From: Amoebophrya sp. AT5.2
Taxonomy: Eukaryota > Sar > Dinophyceae > Syndiniales > Amoebophryaceae
Reading direction: 5' to 3'
Assembly: GCA_005223375.1 (NCBI GenBank)
Contig: RXOD01006420.1
Coordinates: forward strand, 1 to 10,408
Length of the DNA: 10,408 nucleotides
The first letter of the stretch is position 1; each line of letters opens with the position of its first letter. Positions 5,841 through 10,408 of this stretch are shown here, piece after piece. The position numbers and the translations under genes are program-made. The notes under the pieces were generated by a model. That model was not told the DNA's origin and did no database searches. It was given only the letters and a program-made list of their open reading frames with translations.

Positions 5841-8800
5841 CTGAGAAATGAAGTGGGTTGATGTCGTGGTCCGTGATGCTGCCGTAAGTACTTAGTTGTA
5901 CTGCTATGAATGGCAATGGTCTGGATTAAATGAAAACAAAGAACAGAGGAGCATCTTCAACCTGTGCGTGGTATTTCTGCGCGACTTTTTGCAGGTCCTC
6001 GGTTCGTTTGTCGGCCCACGCGATGGCGCCTTCCAGCTGGTCCACGAGCATGTCGCGGTTCGTTAGCTGGTCCTCCAGCTTACGAACCGCGACATGCTTG
6101 TGGACCGGCTTGTCCTGCAGCCGTTTGTCCTTGTGACTCTTCCACACCAGGTCCCGCTCATCTTCGCTGTGGAAGCCGGCGTCGTCCTCTGCCAGAGGAC
6201 CCGGATTGTTCTTCAGCGCCAGAGTACTTCTTGATGTGGCTGTGTGGAGGGGCAGTGTGGTCTGCGGGCTGGGGGCACCAGACGAGGACGACCACGCTGG
6301 ATCTCGACCAGCCGCAACGAGCCGCAACGAGGACGGCTCTCGACCACGTGGGTCCATCACGTTGCGGCTCTCCGAAAGCTCGTCCTTCAGCCGCGCAACT
6401 TCGGCCTCCTGCGACGCCACGGTTTGTTTCAGTGTTTCCAGCTCTATCTCCAGCGACCGCTGCCGGCTCTGCAAGGCTGTCTGCTTCTCGCGAAGTTCGC
6501 CGTAGGTGGATATGCTGTTGGTGATGTCCTCTACCCCCCCTCCCGCCGTCGGCGACAGAAGACGAGGAAAGAACCGCTCGACGCCCAGGCGCTTCAGCTC
6601 CTGTCGGTAGTCTGCCGCCAGCACTTCCGCGCGAAGATGCCGGCCCTGAAGCAGATCCTCGCTCACTTGCACGTGGAAGGAATCACTTTCCCGATCGTGA
6701 TCCGATGGCCCTTCGTCGTGTTGAAGAGAACTATTGTGCATGTTCATCTCCCCTTCGCGTTCAAGATCTTCTAGATCAAGTGGCCGACAATAGGAACTGG
6801 TCTCCTCATCCTCCTGTTTCAAAAAGCACTGCCTCAAGAAGTCGACTTCGGTTCCAGCAGCGCCAGCGTTCGCACCCGTTCCAGCATTCCAGCCGGCTGG
6901 CGAAGAAGCGCACGCTATGCGTTCCAGCCGGCTGGCGAAGAAGTGCACGCTCCGGAGTACCGAGCCTTTGTCTTCGTCCATCACCGCTTGTTCCGCTCTT
7001 TGAATTTGATGTTGTCGAATGCTCGAACTGAGCACGTCCAGTAGCGTCTGGCAGCGGAGAGCCGCGGCGCGAATCAGGACCGCCACGTTCTCGTGCGTGG
7101 CGGTGCTGATTCGCTCCGACGTCCTCCTCGATGACACCGACGAGGTCGTCGAGACCGAGGCATGCGACTTCACTGTCTGCTTGCTGCTGTGCGTCGATGT
7201 AGAAGTTGCCGCGACTTCTACTTGGTGGAGTTGCTGTGGGGGGCCTTGTTCGCGCAGCACCGGCGACACGTTAACGTGCTGGTGGTAACCTCCAGCTGGT
7301 GCTGTCCGAGATGATCCGGCGGGCAAGAAATCCAGCGGCGCCAAGTGGTCGTCCGGTAGTCCCCCCGCGACCGTCGCCGCGCTGCGCGCTGCCTCTGCCC
7401 GCTCGCGCAGCCGCGAGAAGTGCTGTTTACTGTGGTGCCGCTCCTTCGCAAGCGAAGCTATGGCAAACATCTGTAGGCTGCGGAGCAGCTTCCGCAGCGC
7501 GAAGTAAAACTCCCACAGAATCTCGGGCACAAGCGTGGTCTTTTCCGACGCGGGTTCGGCGAAAAAGTCGCGCGAAGTGACGTAGGATCCCACGTTCTCT
7601 AGACCTCGTTGGGGGCCTCTTGTTCCCGGAAATGGGCCGAGTTGATGCTGAGCTGGCGGGATGCCTCGGTTTATCCGACTGGCGGCGGCTCCGTCGGCCT
7701 TCTGATTATACTGAGGATGATCATATGACGACGTTCGCGGTCCCCCTCCCGCCCCGCCGTGATTCGTCGAGTCGTAGTGCCTCTTCACGACGGCGTCGGC
7801 GACCGAAAGCCCCTGCACGAACGAGCGGAGACGGTCTGTAAACTCCTTCGCACACTTCTGATACGTCTGGTGCCACAAACGTCGCCGCTGCTCATCCGGC
7901 AGCAGCAGGCAGAGTGGCTTTGGCGCGGGTGCTCTCAGCAACGACGCACTCATCTCGGCGGCGTTTGATGCGACGCCCCCACCAGCAGCCCCTACATCAA
8001 ACGCCGCCGAGAGTGCGTCCGCATTGAATTCGCTGCTCGACGGGGGCTCCAAGTAGTACAGAAACGAGGTGTTAGTGTTTACGCTGTTGTCGGGGTACGC
8101 AGTGGTTCTGGTTTCCCGTTGATCCTCCAAGTTCAGCGGTGGCACCAAAAGGTTCGACACGGCTGCGGACGCCGCGCGAGGAACAAGTACCCCCAGCCCC
8201 CCGAGCAGTGAGGCCGCGACTTCTACTCGAGGTTTTGCGGCTCCACCCTCGCCAGTGCTGGCACAAGAATGGGTCGCCGCTTCGTCGAGCACCAGATCGC
8301 CCCCTTCGTCCTCGGACGCATAGCTGGATACTGTGGACGTCTTCGACCTGGATTTGCTAAGGGCTTTGGCTGCAGCTGGAGAAGAACCCGCGCGCTGCTG
8401 ATCGTGCGGATCACAGGAGCCGCGGTCGTTAAAATTCGACGGCGTGCCGTCGCCTCGTCCGCCTCGATCCTCGGACATTGGATGGCTTTGGTTCTGATGA
8501 AGAAGTTTCGCCGGAGACAACGCGCTGGCCCTCTGGCTGATCCAATTGCGGATGTTGTTTATTGCGGCCGGAGGACCACCACCACCAGCGCGCTGACCTT
8601 CGTGTTGCTCTACTTGCTCCTGACCAGCTCTTATTTTACCCCCCGTGCCCCCGTGGTCCCCGCCCGGCGATTTGGTAAAGTTGAGGATTTTCGGCGGCCT
8701 TACGGCCATGAAGTTCTGCACCCGGCCTGCGGTTTTTTGGGATTCCTTCGTCGGCGAAGCGATGGAAAAGTACTGCGCGCGATGGACGTTGAGGTCGCTG

Positions 8801-10408
8801 GGGGCGCGCGGCGACGGCTTCGGCTCTGCGTTCCAAATTTGCAAAACGGCTTCCTGCTCCGGCGTGCACAGCGTCGCAGCAGCGAAAAACGCATCCGTAG
8901 ACAAATGCTGTGTCATCTGTGTGGACGAGGAGTTGGAAGACCACGACGAGGTCGTGATTGGTATTGAACTTGAAGTAGATCTGGTCGTCCCCGGCCCCCA
9001 GCATGCTGGTCTCGTACTCCTACAGAAGTGCTGCCTGCTGCCTTCAGCCGCGCCGGCCACCAGGCATTCCGCCAAAAGTTCCACGGCGGTGAAGAGGGCG
9101 TTCTTGTTTCTCGCGATCCGCTGCACGAGCCGCGATTTTTCTCGACCCGGCATCCTCGACGCGCCCAGCATCTCCAACGTGGTTTGCTCGAAGAATTCCA
9201 AGAGTCGCCGCAGGTGCTTCGCCCACAGGCAAGTCACTCGCGCCACTGTGGACACTGAAACTTCTGCGCTTGAACTTGAACTTGTGTCTTCTGCAGACGT
9301 CATCTTCGTTGACGGGGTCATGGAACCTCTACCACCGCACGTTGGCTCGACGACCGGAAAGTGCCGCCTCAACCTCTTTCGGAAGCGTTCGCGCTCGAGC
9401 TCGGCCGCAGCGGTGAAACGCTGCAACCGTTGCTCCTTTTGGGCGACAGCGGTCTGGGCCTCCAGTATCTTCCGTTCCAGGTTCAACCCATTCACACGCT
9501 GCTCCTCGCGCTCCGTTTGAAGGCCAGTCACCTTGTTTTTCGAAGGAATAATTTAAATATTTATAATCACAACTGGGCTAGAACTAGATGAACATGTTCC
9601 ATAAATTATGACTGTGAAGCAGGACCTCGTTTTGTAGTTCGTGCAGCTTTTCGTTTTTGAGCGTAATGTCGTCTTCGAGGTTGGCGATTTGTTCTGCTTT
9701 GAGGCGGGTGACGTCGAATAGCTGGCTCTGGACCTGCTGGTTCTCGCCGATTTGCCTATCCAATTCCTCTCGCATCACTCGAATCTCTTTCTCCGCCGCG
9801 GTCAAGTTACTATCAACATCATCGTCTAGTACTCCGCTGGAAGAACCTCCGCGTCCGCCCTTCGCGTAGTTGCTGCGACCACTACTCGAGGAGCCACTGC
9901 TTCCTCCGAAAATCGAGAGCGAATCCAGCACGGCAAAGTTGGCCATCAGCCCTCCGGAGGAACTTTTTTCCGCCTTCTGCGAAGTAGACCTAGTCGCGTT
10001 CTTTTGGTTGTTGGAACAGGCCTTCGAATTATCCACGCCGGCCCTGGCGCCCGAGACGCCGCCCCCCCCTCCGACAAAATGCGGGCCCTGACTCCGCCCT
10101 ACGACCTGCTGCAGCTCCTTGCTCCGCTGTTTCAGCTGTTTCTTCGCGGAAATGAGTTCCTCCTCCAGCCGGTGGTTCGCGCGCTGGCTGGTCTCCGACT
10201 CGGCGAATAGGGCCTCCCGCTGTTCCTCGAGCAGTTTCACCTCATTCTGCTTCTCGGCGAAGCCCTTTAGAGGGGTGAAAGACCCACTTTTGGCGGCATT
10301 TGTGGCAAGTAGTTGACTTGGCTGCTGTTGAGACCGACTACGAGACGAAATACAAGACAAAATACGACAGACCGCGCAGAACATTCTTCGCGCCTCCTGC
10401 CTGTCGCT
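5649..10408 (-). CDS. PPP1R21-like coiled-coil protein (FERRY complex subunit Fy-2 family), three exons, 5' end outside window
   Basis: Exons are 9626-10408 (open at the window edge), 5962-9531 and 5649-5840, all joined in phase 0, giving at least 1506 residues from ATG 10384. The frame stays open upstream (SDRQEARR), so that ATG is not a proven start. Coiled coil runs from about residue 40 to 105 and 190 to 310, interrupted by Gly/Ser-rich stretches. A long middle of short helices among low-complexity linkers includes RVTCLWAKHLRRLLEFFEQT, FYFALRKLLRSL and SVHFFASRLERI, and a second coiled coil follows to the end. The last exon reads KRSYEDQISVLSEHLC, which I recall as nearly the C-terminal signature of animal PPP1R21 (KRSYEDQLSMMSDHLC). 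The N-terminal LLEEQREAL...RLEEEL and QIGENQQVQSQLF also align by eye with it. In animals PPP1R21 (about 780 residues) binds Rab5 on early endosomes as FERRY subunit Fy-2. This one is about twice as long because of linker insertions. Confidence 0.75.
5841..5961 (-). other. GT-AG intron, 121 bp
   Basis: The donor is CAG|GTTGAAG at 5961 and the acceptor is CTTCATTTCTCAG ending at 5841, with a pyrimidine-rich tail. It contains a TAA in the upstream frame. Splicing is phase 0 and restores the coiled-coil register into the conserved last exon. Confidence 0.85.
6039..6106. repeat. 32-bp inverted repeat with 4-nt loop inside coding DNA
   Basis: Arms 6039-6070 and 6075-6106 pair at 30 of 32 positions, around the loop tcct. 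After one more mismatch, three further pairs extend the stem to 6035-6110. The transcript would form a very stable hairpin. Both arms are translated, as the VHKHVAVRKL side and the QLTNRDMLVD side of the C-terminal coiled coil. Confidence 0.9.
6184..6200. repeat. Perfect 8-bp-arm palindrome, 1-nt centre
   Basis: gtcctctg, a central c, then cagaggac. It lies in the PPP1R21-like coding exon, 78 bp beyond the large hairpin. Confidence 0.7.
6311..6370. repeat. 10-bp tandem duplication plus 11-bp inverted copy
   Basis: gccgcaacga is repeated in tandem at 6311-6320 and 6321-6330. The inverted form cgttgcggctc at 6360-6370 pairs perfectly with gagccgcaacg at 6319-6329 across a 30-nt loop. The block ctcgacca is also duplicated around it. 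All of it is within the coding frame and codes for SSLRLVAAGRD. Confidence 0.75.
6884..6951. repeat. 33-bp imperfect tandem repeat, offset 35 bp, frame-shifted
   Basis: gcattccagccggctggcga onward occurs at 6884-6916 and again at 6919-6951, with 31 of 33 positions identical. The copy first in the transcript is read SVHFFASRLERI, which aligns by eye with PPP1R21 (about IASFFSNNLDYF). The second is read in another frame as ACASSPAGWNAG, which looks like meaningless filler. Confidence 0.85.
7199..7221. repeat. Perfect 8-bp-arm hairpin, 7-nt loop
   Basis: gtagaagt, loop tgccgcg, then acttctac, in the coding exon. Part of it (gccgcgacttctact, 7208-7222) recurs exactly at 8213-8227. Both places are read VEVAA. 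Confidence 0.7.
7477..7498. repeat. Perfect 8-bp-arm hairpin, 6-nt loop
   Basis: gctgcgga, loop gcagct, then tccgcagc, in the coding exon over the FYFALRKLLRSL region. It may be coincidental with the helix-coding composition. Confidence 0.6.
7943..8019. repeat. 25-bp inverted repeat with 24-nt loop inside coding DNA
   Basis: Arm 7995-8019 pairs perfectly over 25 positions with arm 7943-7970, which carries a 3-nt bulge (atc, 7952-7954). The loop is GC-rich. The sequence is translated in the PPP1R21-like frame as DALSAAFDVGAAGGGVAS then NAAEMSAS, a stretch with no sign of conservation, so it looks like an insertion kept in frame. Confidence 0.9.
9532..9625 (-). other. GT-AG intron, 94 bp, AT-rich
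   Basis: The donor is GAG|GTCCTG at 9625 and the acceptor is AAACAAG|GTG ending at 9532. The interior is AT-rich and contains stops in the upstream frame. Phase-0 joining gives KLHELQNE|VTGLQTERE, an unbroken coiled coil. Both boundaries read AG|GT, so a short direct repeat flanks the intron. An interior 10-bp palindrome, gaacatgttc, was noted. Confidence 0.85.

Noticed and set aside
8645..9520. 291-residue plus-strand open frame
   Set aside because: It lies fully antisense to the large exon of the PPP1R21-like gene, has no recognisable domain, and is explained by the GC-rich, stop-poor composition of that exon.
10300..10408. ATG at 10384 as a certain start codon of the PPP1R21-like gene
   Set aside because: The frame is open to the window edge, and the animal family has about 40 more coiled-coil residues before the first block seen here. 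An upstream exon is likely, and an unresolved intron near 10310-10390 is possible.

Overview
The window looks like nuclear DNA from a unicellular eukaryote. It has very long open frames on one strand, two well-supported GT-AG introns (94 and 121 bp), GC-rich coding DNA and short AT-richer spacers. There are no Shine-Dalgarno operons, tRNAs, rRNAs, insertion sequences or CRISPR arrays. The gene content (a PPR protein with a C-terminal SMR domain, a giant low-complexity-rich coiled-coil protein, and a short SH3/Tudor-like 'WSNSQGQYLRGVV' module) and the compact same-strand layout fit an alveolate. A dinoflagellate-lineage parasite such as a syndinian is possible, but that placement is an inference from style, not a proof.

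Layout, all genes on the minus strand. At 19-288 lies a small frame with an SH3/Tudor-like module, probably one exon of a gene that runs off the window start. 289-1264 is AT-richer spacer holding one short coding-looking acidic C-terminus (964-1050) that no clear gene owns. 1265-4774 is an 1169-residue PPR-SMR protein. 4775-5648 is a spacer with an orphan coding-like frame (4841-5053), which gives an alternative spliced 5' end for the PPR-SMR gene, and an intergenic direct repeat. 5649-10408 is a three-exon gene, open at the window edge, for a coiled-coil protein that I identify as a PPP1R21-like protein (KLRAQ family; subunit Fy-2 of the endosomal FERRY complex). The main support is its last exon, which carries the KRSYEDQ...SEHLC signature of that family. 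The genes have no evident shared pathway: one is probably organellar RNA metabolism, the other early-endosome biology.

The unexplained signal is structural. Both large genes, and the spacer between them, contain pairs of closely spaced imperfect direct repeats (18-36 bp, start-to-start offsets 10-52 bp). They also contain near-perfect inverted repeats inside open reading frames, including a 32-bp-arm hairpin with a 4-nt loop (6039-6106) and a 25-bp-arm hairpin (7943-8019). Every direct-repeat offset that I measured inside coding DNA is not a multiple of three, so the same DNA is read in two frames. Some of these places can be read as stopless GT-AG introns (for example 2678-2776 and 2232-2297). 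This suggests introner-like insertions or template-switch/break-repair scars that have been absorbed into coding sequence.
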